NCBI RefSeq assembly: GCF_007096635.1
Contig: NZ_VKAA01000003.1
Location: forward strand, 124,001 to 188,000
Reading direction: 5' to 3'
Length of the DNA stretch: 64,000 nucleotides
Source of the DNA: Mycolicibacterium sp. 018/SC-01/001
GTDB taxonomy: Bacteria > Actinomycetota > Actinomycetes > Mycobacteriales > Mycobacteriaceae
Shown: piece by piece, positions 52,020-62,600 of the stretch
Layout of the letters: each line of letters starts with the position of its first letter
Numbering within the stretch: position 1 is the stretch's first letter
The notes under the pieces: generated by a model
Databases searched by the model: none
What the model was told of the DNA's origin: nothing
What the model saw: only the letters and a program-made list of their open reading frames with translations
Position numbers and translations under genes: made by a program

Positions 52020-52082
52020 CGCGAACAGACACGAACTCGAGTAGACACGCCGCGCAAACACTCGAGTTCGCGTCTGTTCGCG
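52020..52082. repeat. palindromic intergenic repeat, copy C
   Basis: Arms at 52020-52041 and 52061-52082 (one mismatch in 22) and a 19-base spacer containing GACACGCCGC, matching copies A and B at 18.5 and 19.0 kb. Where A and B read CGACCAG/CTGGTCG, this copy reads CGAACAG/CTGTTCG, so both sides changed together and the pairing is kept. Confidence 0.85.
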
Positions 52083-52087
52083 CAAAG

Positions 52088-52124
52088 AAAAGGCGCCCCC
52101 GGGAAGAGTCCGGGGGCGCCTTTT
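52088..52124. terminator. bidirectional intrinsic terminator
   Basis: A perfect 15-base stem AAAAGGCGCCCCCGG/CCGGGGGCGCCTTTT with a 7-base loop. It ends in TTTT on the + strand and reads AAAA before the stem, so it serves both directions. It lies between the convergent stops of the luciferase-like gene (52011) and fadE5 (52138), directly after palindromic repeat C. Confidence 0.9.
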
Positions 52125-52137
52125 CCTGTGAAGCGGT

Positions 52138-53973
52138 CTAGAAGGCCGCCTCGTCCAGCTCCATGATCTCGTTGTCGAGGTTCTCGACGATCGCGCGGGT
52201 GCTGGTCAGCATCGGCAGCATGTTCTTGGCGAAGAACGACGCCACCGCGAGCTTGCCCTCGTAGAAGGCCCGGTCGTCACCGGTGGCACCGGCGTCGAGC
52301 TTCTCGATCGCCACCGCGGCCTGACGCTGCAGCAGCCAGCCGATCATCAGGTCGCCGACGCTCATCAGGAAGCGCACCGAGCCCAGGCCCACCTTGTAGA
52401 TGCTCGAGGCGTCGTCCTGGGCGGCCATCAGGTAGCCGGTCAGCGACGCGGCCATGCCCTGCACGTCCTCCAGAGCGGTTGCCAGCAGTGCCCGCTCGGC
52501 CTTCAGCCGGCCGTTGCCGGTCTCCGACTTCACGAACTGCTCGATCTGACCGGCGACGTGCGCCAGCGCCACACCCTTGTCGCGGACGATCTTGCGGAAG
52601 AAGAAGTCCTGCGCCTGGATGGCGGTGGTGCCCTCGTATAGCGAGTCGATCTTGGCGTCGCGGATGTACTGCTCGACCGGGTAGTCCTGCAGGAAGCCCG
52701 ATCCACCGAAGGTCTGCAGCGACTCGGTCAGCTTCGCGTAGGCCTGCTCCGAACCGACACCCTTGACGATCGGCAGCATCAGGTCGTTGACCTTGACGGC
52801 CAACTCCGGCTCGATGCCGTGGATGGTCTTGGCGACCTCGGCATCCTGGTGCGTCGCGGTGAACAGGTACAGCGCACGCAGGCCCTCGGCGTACGCTTTC
52901 TGGGTCATCAGCGAGCGACGGACGTCCGGGTGGTGCGTGATGGTCACGCGCGGAGCGGTCTTGTCCGTCATCTGGGTCAGGTCGGCACCCTGTACGCGAG
53001 ACTTCGCGTACTCCAGCGCATTCAGGTAGCCGGTGGACAGCGTCGCAATCGCCTTCGTGCCCACCATCATTCGGGCCTGCTCGATGACGTCGAACATCTG
53101 CGCGATGCCGTCGTGCACCTCGCCGACGAGCCAGCCGACGGCCGGGGTGCCGTGCTGACCCAGCGAGAGCTCGCAGGTGGCCGAGACCTTCAGGCCCATC
53201 TTGTGCTCGACGTTGGTCACGAAGACGCCGTTGCGCTCGCCGGGCTCACCGGTCTCGGGATCGAAGTGGAACTTCGGCACGAAGAACAGCGACAAGCCCT
53301 TGGTGCCGGGGCCGGCGCCCTCGGGGCGGGCCAGCACCAGATGCATGATGTTCTCGAACAGGTCGTCCGAGTCGGCCGAGGTGATGAAGCGCTTCACACC
53401 GTCGATGTGCCAGGTGCCGTCGGGCTGCTGAACGGCCTTGGTGCGGCCGGCGCCCACGTCCGAGCCTGCGTCCGGCTCGGTCAGCACCATCGTCGAGCCC
53501 CAGCCGCGCTCTGCGGCGAGCATGGCCCACTTCTTCTGCTCCTCGGTGCCGAGGTGGTAGAAGATGTCGGCGAATCCGGCGCCCATCGCATACATGTAGA
53601 CAGCGGGGTTGGCGCCCAGGATGTGCTCCTGCAGGGCCCAGGACAGCGCGCTGGGCATCGGCATCCCGCCGAGTTCTTCGCTGACCGACAGCTTGTCCCA
53701 ACCACCGTCGATGACGGCGCGCACCGACTTCTTGAATCCTTCGGGCAGCGTCACGGTGTGCGTCTTGGGATCGAACACCGGCGGGTTGCGATCGCCCTCT
53801 TCGAAGGAGGCGGCCACGGGACCCTCGGCCAGCCGGGAGATCTCCCCCAGCATGTCGACCGCGGTGTCGACGTCGAGGTCGGCGTACGAGCCCTGACCCA
53901 ACGCCTTGTCGACTCCGAGAACCTCGAACAGGTTGAATACCTGGTCGCGAACATTGCTCTTGTAGTGGCTCAC
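52138..53973 (-). CDS. fadE5: acyl-CoA dehydrogenase FadE5
   Basis: 611 residues, the expected FadE5 length. The start [20 protein letters not shown] is typical; [19 protein letters not shown] and [19 protein letters not shown] (catalytic Glu) follow. FadE5 oxidises a wide range of acyl-CoA chain lengths in the first step of beta-oxidation. It is divergent from the DapB-like gene with a 236-base gap that holds a -10-like TATAGT and a TTAC-N6-GTAA site, the latter shared with fabG4/fadA2. A paralogue of equal length is encoded at 16664-18499. Confidence 0.95.
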   Translation of the reverse strand: MSHYKSNVRDQVFNLFEVLGVDKALGQGSYADLDVDTAVDMLGEISRLAEGPVAASFEEGDRNPPVFDPKTHTVTLPEGFKKSVRAVIDGGWDKLSVSEELGGMPMPSALSWALQEHILGANPAVYMYAMGAGFADIFYHLGTEEQKKWAMLAAERGWGSTMVLTEPDAGSDVGAGRTKAVQQPDGTWHIDGVKRFITSADSDDLFENIMHLVLARPEGAGPGTKGLSLFFVPKFHFDPETGEPGERNGVFVTNVEHKMGLKVSATCELSLGQHGTPAVGWLVGEVHDGIAQMFDVIEQARMMVGTKAIATLSTGYLNALEYAKSRVQGADLTQMTDKTAPRVTITHHPDVRRSLMTQKAYAEGLRALYLFTATHQDAEVAKTIHGIEPELAVKVNDLMLPIVKGVGSEQAYAKLTESLQTFGGSGFLQDYPVEQYIRDAKIDSLYEGTTAIQAQDFFFRKIVRDKGVALAHVAGQIEQFVKSETGNGRLKAERALLATALEDVQGMAASLTGYLMAAQDDASSIYKVGLGSVRFLMSVGDLMIGWLLQRQAAVAIEKLDAGATGDDRAFYEGKLAVASFFAKNMLPMLTSTRAIVENLDNEIMELDEAAF

Positions 53974-54021
53974 TTTTCCTCCTCGTCGAGAACGCCACGC
54001 GGTTGGGTACTCACGGCTAAG

Positions 54022-54050
54022 TTACCCACCAGTAACTGCGCGCTACTATA
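54022..54050 (-). promoter_or_regulatory. fadE5 promoter element with candidate operator
   Basis: TATAGT (54050-54045, minus strand) is a -10-like hexamer; a start site near 54038 would follow. GTTAC-N6-GTAAC (54021-54036) then lies across the start of the transcript, where a repressor would block it. Its core, TTAC-N6-GTAA, repeats the site at 48556-48569. Confidence 0.55.
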
Positions 54051-54209
54051 CCGTCCGGTAACTTCAACGCAAGATCACTGTGAGCAATTTCTGCCCGCTA
54101 ACCAACCGAGCAGTTGGCCGGGCCGGTCATGAGCACCGATTTTCGCCGCTGAGCAGGGAAAACAACCCTTTGTGATGATCGTCACGTTTGGTTGTCTAGG
54201 GTGGTCAGG

Positions 54210-55298
54210 ATGGCTGCCAGCATCGGTGTCGCGGTATGGGGAACGGGCAACATGGGCGCGACCGCGATCCGGTCCGCCACGGCGTTTCCGGGGCTGCAGT
54301 TGACGGCGGTGATCACCTCGTCGCCGGACAAGGCCGGCCGGGACGCCGCGACGTTCGCCGCCCTGCCCGAGCCGACCGGCATCACCGCCACCACCGACGT
54401 CGACGCGGTGCTGGTCGACGCCGATGCGGTGGCCTACATGGCATCCGGCGACATCCGGCCCGACGAGGCGGTCGCCGACATCGAACGCTGCCTGCGGGCG
54501 GGCGCACACGTGGTCACGCCGTCGCTGTACTCGCTGTACGACCCGGCGTCTGCCCCTCCGGAGTGGGTCCAGCGGCTCACCGCAGCCGCGGCAGAGGGCG
54601 GGGCGTCGCTGCTGGTCAGTGGTGTCGACCCCGGCTGGGCCAATGATGCGCTGGCCGTGACGGCCGCGGGCCTGTGCACCCGCATCCGCACGATCACGTG
54701 CCAGGAGATCTTCGACTACTCCACCTACGACCAGCCCTATGCCGTCCGGGTGTCCTGCGGTTTCGGCGGCGCGATGGACGAGACGCCGATGATGCTGCTG
54801 CCGTCGATCCCGACGATGGTGTGGGGCGGCAACATCCGGCTCATCGGCCGCGGGCTGGGCCTGGAGATCGACGACATCACCGAGGAGGTCGAGCGGTTAC
54901 CGTTGGAGGAGACCGTGGAGACCGTGATGGGGCGGTTCGACAAGGGCACGCAGGGCGCGTTCTTCCTGCGGGTGATCGGCTGGGCCGGCGGCACGCAGCG
55001 GGTGATCGTCGAACACATCACCCGCATCCACCCCACCTGTGCGCCGCACTGGCCGCAACCCGATCAGGGAGTCGGCGACCACCGCGTGATCGTCGACGGT
55101 GACCCGCAGCTGACCATCGTGACGAGGGCCGACGTGCCCGGCGGCAGCCGCGCCGACGGCGGCAACACCACCGCTGCCAACCGTTTGCTGGGTGCGATCG
55201 GGTGGCTCGCCACCCAGAAGCCGGGCCTCTACGACGGACTCGACGTTCCGCTGCACCCGCCCCTCGCGCCCGAGGTGGAAGCCACCCGCTGGGTCTAG
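54210..55298 (+). CDS. dihydrodipicolinate-reductase-like NAD(P)H-binding protein
   Basis: 362 residues from ATG 54210 (MAASIGVAVWGTGNMGATAI); an in-frame TTG 18 bases upstream is less likely. The Rossmann motif GTGNMG is followed by AVITSSPDKAGRDAA and a DapB-C-like region with SGVDPGWANDALAVTA, as in the diaminopentanoate-dehydrogenase-like group of mycobacteria. It is not DapB itself (about 250 residues). Its reaction is unknown. The stop shares bases CTAG (55295-55298) with the stop of the convergent SDR. Confidence 0.85.
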   Translation: MAASIGVAVWGTGNMGATAIRSATAFPGLQLTAVITSSPDKAGRDAATFAALPEPTGITATTDVDAVLVDADAVAYMASGDIRPDEAVADIERCLRAGAHVVTPSLYSLYDPASAPPEWVQRLTAAAAEGGASLLVSGVDPGWANDALAVTAAGLCTRIRTITCQEIFDYSTYDQPYAVRVSCGFGGAMDETPMMLLPSIPTMVWGGNIRLIGRGLGLEIDDITEEVERLPLEETVETVMGRFDKGTQGAFFLRVIGWAGGTQRVIVEHITRIHPTCAPHWPQPDQGVGDHRVIVDGDPQLTIVTRADVPGGSRADGGNTTAANRLLGAIGWLATQKPGLYDGLDVPLHPPLAPEVEATRWV

Positions 55299-56086
55299 TG
55301 GCCGGCCAGGCGCTTGTTCACCAGGCGGGTGAGCCACGCCGGCGAGAACCGGGCCCCGGCGGCCAATGCCTTGGCCTGCGTGCCCACCGGGAAGTGCACC
55401 TGCCGCAGCACCTTTCGCGGCAGCGTGGGTTCGATGGCGGCGGCGATGCCCTCGGCGATGTCCTGTGCGGTGAGGCGGATGCCCAGCGAGGTGGTGGTGC
55501 CGGTGCTGATGTCTTTCGTCATCGCGGTGTTCACGTACAGCGGCCACATGTCGATGACCCGGATGTCGTGACGGCCCCATTCCAGGTTCAGCGCCTCGGT
55601 CATCGCGCGCACGAAGAACTTGGTGGCGCTGTAGTTGGCGAGCTCCGCCTGGCCGTAGATCGCCGACGCCGAACCCAGGTTCACCACGGTGGCCCCCCGG
55701 GTCGACCTGAGGTACGGGAAACCCGCGTGCAACCCGTTGATCACACCCTTGACGTTGACCTCGACCTCGCGATGGTGCACGTCGAGTGGGATCTCTTCGA
55801 AGCGGCCGGCGTTGAGCAGTCCGGCATTGTTGATCAGGACGTCGAGCCTGCCGCCGGCGGCCTCGTGGAACTCAGCCAGCCGACGTGCCATCTCGTCGGC
55901 GTCGGTGACGTCGAGATGGCCGACGACGCCGCGACCGCCTACTGCCTTCAGGTCGCCCTCGAGGACGGCGAGACGCTCGTCGTCGATGTCGTAGGCGCCG
56001 ATGAAGTAGCCGCGCTGGGCGAGGAGCAGGGCGGTGGCCCGGCCGATGCCGGTCGCCCCTCCGGTGATGAACACCGATCGGGTCAT
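55295..56086 (-). CDS. short-chain dehydrogenase/reductase (SDR)
   Basis: 263 residues. ATG at 56086 follows AGGAGGAG, a strong ribosome site, and gives TRSVFITGGATGIGRATALL. NNAG is in VLINNAGLLN and the Tyr/Lys pair is in NYSATKFFVRA. The C-terminus (AGARFSPAWLTRLVNKRLAGH) is longer and more basic than most and may touch membrane lipid. It is downstream of tspO by 13 bases on the same strand, so the two form an operon. Substrate unknown. Confidence 0.9.
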   Translation of the reverse strand: MTRSVFITGGATGIGRATALLLAQRGYFIGAYDIDDERLAVLEGDLKAVGGRGVVGHLDVTDADEMARRLAEFHEAAGGRLDVLINNAGLLNAGRFEEIPLDVHHREVEVNVKGVINGLHAGFPYLRSTRGATVVNLGSASAIYGQAELANYSATKFFVRAMTEALNLEWGRHDIRVIDMWPLYVNTAMTKDISTGTTTSLGIRLTAQDIAEGIAAAIEPTLPRKVLRQVHFPVGTQAKALAAGARFSPAWLTRLVNKRLAGH

Positions 56087-56099
56087 GGGTTGCTCCTCC

Positions 56100-56594
56100 T
56101 CAGGAGTTGAGTTGCCAGACAGCAAAATTCAGGCACAGCGCGAACACGGACCACGCCAGATAGGGAACGAGCAGCCAGCCGGCCGCCACGCTGCGACGGA
56201 AGAACAGCACCGTCGTGCCGGTCAGCACCACGACCAGCAGGCTCAGTTCGGCGAGCGCGACGCCCCGCCAACCCACGCCGAAGAACAGCGGCGTCCACGC
56301 TGCATTGAGGACCAGTTGCGCGGCATAGGCCACCAGCGCAGGGCGGGTGTCCTGCCACGGTCCGCTGCGCCACACCAGCCACGCGGCCACCGCCATCATC
56401 GTGTAGAGCAGCGTCCACACCGGACCGAACACCCAGGACGGCGGCGCCCACGTCGGCTGCTGCAGCCGGGCGTAGTCCTCGGCTGAGGTTGCCGAGGCGA
56501 GCCCGCCCAGGGTTGACGCGACCACGACGGCTGCCACCGAGATCGCGAGCGCGATAACGGTTTTCGATCGCGTGGGTTGAGAACTGTCAACCAT
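56100..56594 (-). CDS. tspO: TspO/MBR-family membrane protein
   Basis: 164 residues with five predicted helices. The start KTVIALAISVAAVVVASTLGG is a helix; then QPTWAPPSWVFGPVWTLLY, the TspO signature with its Trp/Pro run, followed by LVLNAAWTPLFFGVGW and a final WSVFALCLNFAVWQL. TspO proteins bind porphyrins and related ligands and respond to oxidative or light stress. It shares an operon with the SDR. Whether it binds haem intermediates here is not known. Confidence 0.92.
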   Translation of the reverse strand: MVDSSQPTRSKTVIALAISVAAVVVASTLGGLASATSAEDYARLQQPTWAPPSWVFGPVWTLLYTMMAVAAWLVWRSGPWQDTRPALVAYAAQLVLNAAWTPLFFGVGWRGVALAELSLLVVVLTGTTVLFFRRSVAAGWLLVPYLAWSVFALCLNFAVWQLNS

Positions 56595-56664
56595 GCCGAA
56601 TCACCCTACCGGTCGGTTGTCGCCCGCCGGCAGGCGCGTCAGTGACGTCCCCATTCCGTTCGAT

Positions 56665-59600
56665 TTAACCGTCCTGCTCGGTGTCAGATTCTGCGGCCGG
56701 CGCCGGCTCCGCGGGGCTCTGTTCGGCGTCGGGCAGCTGACCCACCAGGTACTCCGCCAGCCCGCCGATGGTCGGGTAGTCGAACACCGCGGTCGCGTTG
56801 ATCGTGAACGCGCCGCCGAACTGGCTGTGCAGCCGGTTGCGCAGCTCGATCGCCATCAGCGAATCCGTGCCCAGATCGAGGAACCGGGCCGACGCGGCGG
56901 GGGGTTGCGCCAGGCGCAGGAAGTTCTGCACCTCGCGCTGCAGGAACTCGGTGACGAACCCGGCACGCGCCGGTACCGGAATCTCCTGGAGCTGGCGCAG
57001 CAGCTCGCTGTCGCCGGTCACCTCGCCGCCGTCGCGCGGCAGCACCAGATCCAGGATCGGGGGACGCGCCGCGCCCAGCACCTTGGCCGCCCGCGCCCAG
57101 TTGGCCTTGATCACCGTCGCCTGTCCCGTGCCGTTGGCCACCACCTCCGCCAGCGCGCTCAGCGCCGCCGACGGCTCCAACGGGATCAACCCCTGCGCGC
57201 TGATGTTGGCGGTGGCCGCCTCCGACGACGCCATGCCGCCCCGGCCCCACGGGCCGAAGTTGATCCCCGTCGCCGGCAGGCCGGCAGCGCGGCGCTGCGC
57301 GACCAGGCCGTCGAGGAATGCGTTGGCCGTCGAGTAGTTGGCCTGGCCCGGCGAACCGAAGATGCTCGACACCGACGACGACACGATGAAGAAGTCGAGG
57401 TCGTCGTCGCGGGTCAGCCGATCCAGATGCGCCGCACCGAAGGCTTTCGGCGCCAACGTCGTCCGGAACCGGTCGAGATCCAGCCCGGAGAGCAGCGCGT
57501 CGTCGAGCACCCCGGCCAGATGCAGCACGCCGCCCAGTGGCGGTAATTCAGAGCGGATGCGCCCGAGCAGCCTGCGCACGTCGTCCTCGTCGCCGACATC
57601 GGCGGTGACGACGTGCACGCGGCAGCGATGCCGCTCGGTGATGTCGTCGATGAGCTGCTGCGCCTCGGCCGACGGGTCCCGGCGGCTGGTCAGCACCAGA
57701 TCGCCCGCACCGAGCTGCGCCAGGTGGGCCGCGGTGTGCAGCCCGATGGCACCGAGGCCGCCGGTGATCAGATACGTCCGATCCGGCTGCGGCTGCAGCG
57801 GTACCGGCATCTGCAGGACGATCTTGCCGATGTGGCGAGCCTGCTGCATCCGCCGGAACGCCGCCCGCGCTTCGGTCAGCGGGTAGATCTCGGCGGGCAG
57901 CGGCGTCCACTCACCCTGGGCCAACCCGTCGGACACCTCGGTGAGCAGATCCCGGATGCGGTCGGGCTCGGTGAACATGACCGTGTCGAGTGCGACGATC
58001 TCGTAGGCCACGTCAGGGCGGGCGGCCGCCATCTGCTCGGTGGTCCAGATGTCGCGCTTGGCGATCTCGGCGAATCGGCCACCCTGGGCCGTCGCGCGCA
58101 GCGTCGCCTCGATGAACCCTTCACTCGTCAGGCTGTTGAGCACCACGTCCACCCCGGCACCGTCGGTGTCGGCGAGGATCTGGTCGGCGAAATCCGTTGT
58201 GCGCGAGTCGTACACGTACTTGACACCCAACTGGCGCAGCATGGCGCGCTTGAAGGTGCTCGCGGTGGCGTACACCTCCGCCCCGCAGCGCTGTGCCATC
58301 TGCACGGCGGCCAGACCGACACCACCGCTGGCGGCGTGGATGAGGACCTTGTCGCCCGGCTTGAGTTGCGCCCAGTCGAACGACAACCGCACCGTGAGCG
58401 CTGCGGCGGGGATCGTCGCGGCCTCGACCGCGCTGATGCCGTCGGGGATCGGCGCCAGGAACTGGCCCGGCACGTTGAAGCGACTGGCGAACGCGCCCTG
58501 CATGGAACCGTAAACGCGCTGGCCCACGGTCAGACCCGTGACGGCGTCGCCGATCTGGGTGACCGTGCCGGCGAAGTCACCGCCGATCGGCCCGGGGTCG
58601 CCGGGGTAGAGACCGAGCACGTTGAGCACGTCGCGGAAGTTCAGGCCTGCAGCCTCGACGCGCACCTGGACGTAACCGTCGGCGGGAGGCTCCACCTCCG
58701 TCTCGGTCAATCGCAGGTTGTCGATCGCCCCACGTTCGGTCGGTGCCAGCACGTAGTCGGTGGACCGGGGCACGCTCAGGTGCCCACTGCGCGACCACGG
58801 CAGCAAGCGAGACGCCAGCAGCTTGCCCTGTCGCACAGCTACTTCCGGCTCGTCGACGGGCTGGGACACCAGGCCGGCCAGCACGCGCACCGCCTCGGGC
58901 GAACCGTCACAGTCCACCAGCCGTGGCCGCAGCGCGGGCTCTTCGTTGGCCGCGGTGCGGCCGAAGCCCCACAGGGCTGCCTGCACCGCGTCGACCGGTT
59001 CGCCGGACTCGCAGGCCACGGCCCGTTCGGTGGCGATCCACAGGCCGTGAGGGAGTTTCACTCCGGTCTCGGAGCCGCTCTGGACGGCGTGCACCGCGGC
59101 GAGCAGTTCGGAGATCTCGTGCTCCAGCCGGGCGTCGTCCGCGCCCTGATCCGGGCCGGCGGCGCGCCACACCACGCCCGAGAAGCCGACACCGCGGCGC
59201 TGGGCATCGGTCAGCACCTGGCCGAGCGGTGTCGGATCGGTGGTGCGGTCGATGGCGATGGCGCCGGGAACCAGGGCCGCCAGCTCCGCGAAGTTCGCGA
59301 CGAGCCAGGTACCGCTCGGCGGTGTCGCGTCGGCTTCGGGGAGCGGGACCTCGTGCCAGCCCACCGTGTAGAGGAGCCGTCCGGTGTCGCCGCCCAGGCC
59401 GCGCAGCAGAGCTTCCCGGGGTGCGCGCTTGACCGTGAACTCCCGGATACCGCCCAGGCGGTTGCCGTCGCGGTCGACGAAATCGAGGTCGAAAACCTGG
59501 GTTTCGCTGTCGAGCTCGCTCTGGTGCCAGGTCGCGCGGCAGTAGAATCGCCGGGGCATCGGCTGCTGCACGGACACCTGCCCGTAGCGCAGCGGCAGGT

Positions 59601-62600
59601 AGAGGTCGGAGACACCTTGCTCGGCGGCCAGCACCGCCGGGAAGGCGGGAAAGGCGACGCCGGTGCACAGATCCATCAGCACCGGGTGCATCGGTTCGCT
59701 GCCGAGGTGTTCGGCCAGCTCCTCGCCGACGAGGATGTCGCCGATCGCCTCACCGTCGCCGAGCCACAGCGACTTCAGCGAACCCGACCAGTTCGGACCC
59801 CATGCCAATTCGAGGTCGGCGAAGGTCTCGAACAATTCCTGCGGACGCATCCGGGTGAGACGCTCCAGCGCGTCGTCAACCGGTCCGCCCTCGGATGCCA
59901 CCTCCTCCCGGCCCGCGATGACCGTGCCCTCGGCGTTGAGCGACCACTCCGCACCCTGCTCGCCGTGGGCCCGGCTGTGTACCTGGAAGGACCACTGGTC
60001 GGCCTCGGCCGCCGGGTGCAGGGTCAGCTGAACTTCGCGAGATGCCTTCTCCGGCAGAATGATCGGCTCGTAGAAGAAGACATCGGTGGCCCGGGCGGGA
60101 GCGCCGACGGCGGCCAGCGCCATCGCCGCGTACGTCGCACCCGGTACGACGACGGTGCCGTAGATGACGTGGTCGGCCAGCCACGGTTGGGTCTTGACCG
60201 ACAGCCGGCTGGTGTAGATCGTGTCACCGGATGCCAGCTCCTTGCCGGCACCCAGAATCCCCGATCCGACGGCGGCGACGCCGCCGTCGACCGCAATGGC
60301 CGCCGTCTTGGGCCAGAACCGGCGGCGCTGGAACGGATAGGTGGGCAGTTCCAGCACCCGCCGCTCGCGGCGCGCCACCGCGGCGAAGTCGGGCCGATGG
60401 CCCGCGATGTACACCGCGGACAGCGCGTCGGCGATCTGGCGCTGGTCACCGACACCCTTGCGCAGCGAGGCGACCGCGCGCGGCGCCGGCACGTGTTCCG
60501 GCCAGACCTGCACCGCCGCCCCGGTCAGCACCGGCTGCGGGCCGATCTCCATGAGCACCGAACAACCCAGCCCAGCCACGGTGCGCACGCTCTCGGCGAA
60601 CTGCACGGGCTGACGCGAATGGCGCCGCCAGTACTGCGCGTCGAGCGTGGCGTGGCCGGTGAGCACCGCGCCGGTACGGTTGCAGACCAGCGGCAGCGTC
60701 GGGCTCGCGAAGTCGAGTTGCGCTGCATGGGACTCGAACTCGTCGAGGATCGGGTCGAGGAGCTCGGAGTGGAACGCGTGGCTGGTCTCCAGCCACGTGC
60801 ACCGGATGCCGTCGTCGGCGAAGGTGGCGACGATCTGCTCGAGATCCTCACCGGGGCCCGACAGCACGGTGTTGGGGCCGTTGTAGGCGGCCACCGACAC
60901 GCGGGGGTGCGTACCGGCGGCCTGCTCGACGCGGCCGGCGTCGGCGAACACCGCCACCATGCGACCGCCCTCGGGTAACCCCCCGAACAGCAGGCCGCGT
61001 TGCGCCATCAACCGTGCACCGTCGGCCAGGCCGAACACGCCGGCCACGCACGCGGCGGCGTACTGGCCGACGCTGTGGCCGAGCACGACGTCGGGTTCGA
61101 TGCCCCACGACTGCCAGAGCCGCGCCAGGCCCATCTCGACGGCGAACAGTGCGGGCTGCGCGAACGACGTGTGCCGCAACCGCTTTCCGGCCTCGCCCGC
61201 GGTCTCCCGGTCGGTCGCGAACAGCACCTCCAGCAGCGGCGTGGGCAGCAGGTCGTCGATCGCGGCGGCGCACTCGTCGACGGTGTCGGCGAACACGGGG
61301 TGGGTCTGGTACAGCTCGCGGGCCATCCCGGGGTACTGGCTGCCCTGACCGGTGAACAACCACGCGGTCGTGGGGCGGTGCGTGTGCTCCCCGCGCACCA
61401 CGCCGGGCCGCAGCCTGTTCTCGGCCAGATCGGACAGTCCGATGCGCGCCTCGGCCATCGACTCCACAACGAGCGCAGCGCGGTGCTCGAAATGCGAGCG
61501 CCCCGCACCCGCGGTCAGGCACACGTCGACGACGTCGGCCTCGGGATGCGCGCTCAACCACGCCTCGTACCGCTGCGCCAGCGTCATCAGGGCCTCCGGC
61601 GAGCGCGCGGAAAGCGGCAGGACGCTCACGGTGCCCGCCGTGTCGGGGCCGTCCGGCTCGGGTTCTGCCGCCGGTGCCGCCGGGGCCTCCTCGACCAGTA
61701 CGTGGGCGTTGGTCCCGGTGAAGCCGAACGAGCTGACCCCGGCGCGGCGGGGCCGGCCGTTGGTCTGCCACGGCATCGCGTCGTCGAGCACTCGCACGGG
61801 GAGCGTGTCCCAGGGAATGTGCGGTGACGGCGTGTCGAAATGCAGGCTCTTGGGCAGCATCTCGTGCTGCAGCGACAACACGACCTTGATCAGTCCGGCT
61901 GCGCCCGAGGCGGATTCGGTGTGTCCGATGTTCGTCTTCACCGATCCCATCAGCAGCGGCTTGCTGCGGGAGTCGCCGTAGGCCGCCGCGGCGGCCTGCA
62001 CTTCGATCGGATCGCCCAGCGGGGTACCCGTGCCGTGGGCTTCGAGGTAGTCCACGTCTGCACCGGAGAGTCCGGCGCGAGCGAGCACCGAACCGATCAA
62101 CCGTTGCTGCGCACCGCCGTTGGGCACGGTCAGGCCGCTGGACGCACCATCCTGGTTGACCCCGCTGCCGGCGATGACGGCACAGATCGGGTCACCGTCG
62201 CGCTGGGCGTCGCTGAGCCGCTTGAGCACCAGCACACCGCACCCCTCGCTCCGTACGTAGCCGTCGGCCGACGCGTCGAAGGTCTTGCACCGGCCGACCG
62301 GGGAGAGCATCCGGGCGCGGGAGGCGGCCACCGTGGTGACCGGGCTCAGCAGCACGTTGACACCGCCGGCCACAGCCAGGTCGCAGTCGCCGGAATGCAG
62401 GGCCTGGCAGGCCTGGTGCACGGCGACCAGCGCGGAACTGCACGCGGTGTCGATCGCGACGGCGGGGCCTTCGAGGCCGAGCGCGAAGGCCACCCGGCCC
62501 GAGATCGCGTTCAGCGCGTTGCCGGTGATGAAGTGCGGCTGGATCTTGTCGATCGACTCGGCCGACAGCAGGTGGGCGTACTCGTTGGCGGCGACGCCGG

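Noticed and set aside
57613..60978. 1121-residue + strand open frame inside the PKS region
   Set aside because: The minus strand carries ordered PKS domains with active-site residues; the + frame is low-complexity by translation and has no domain.
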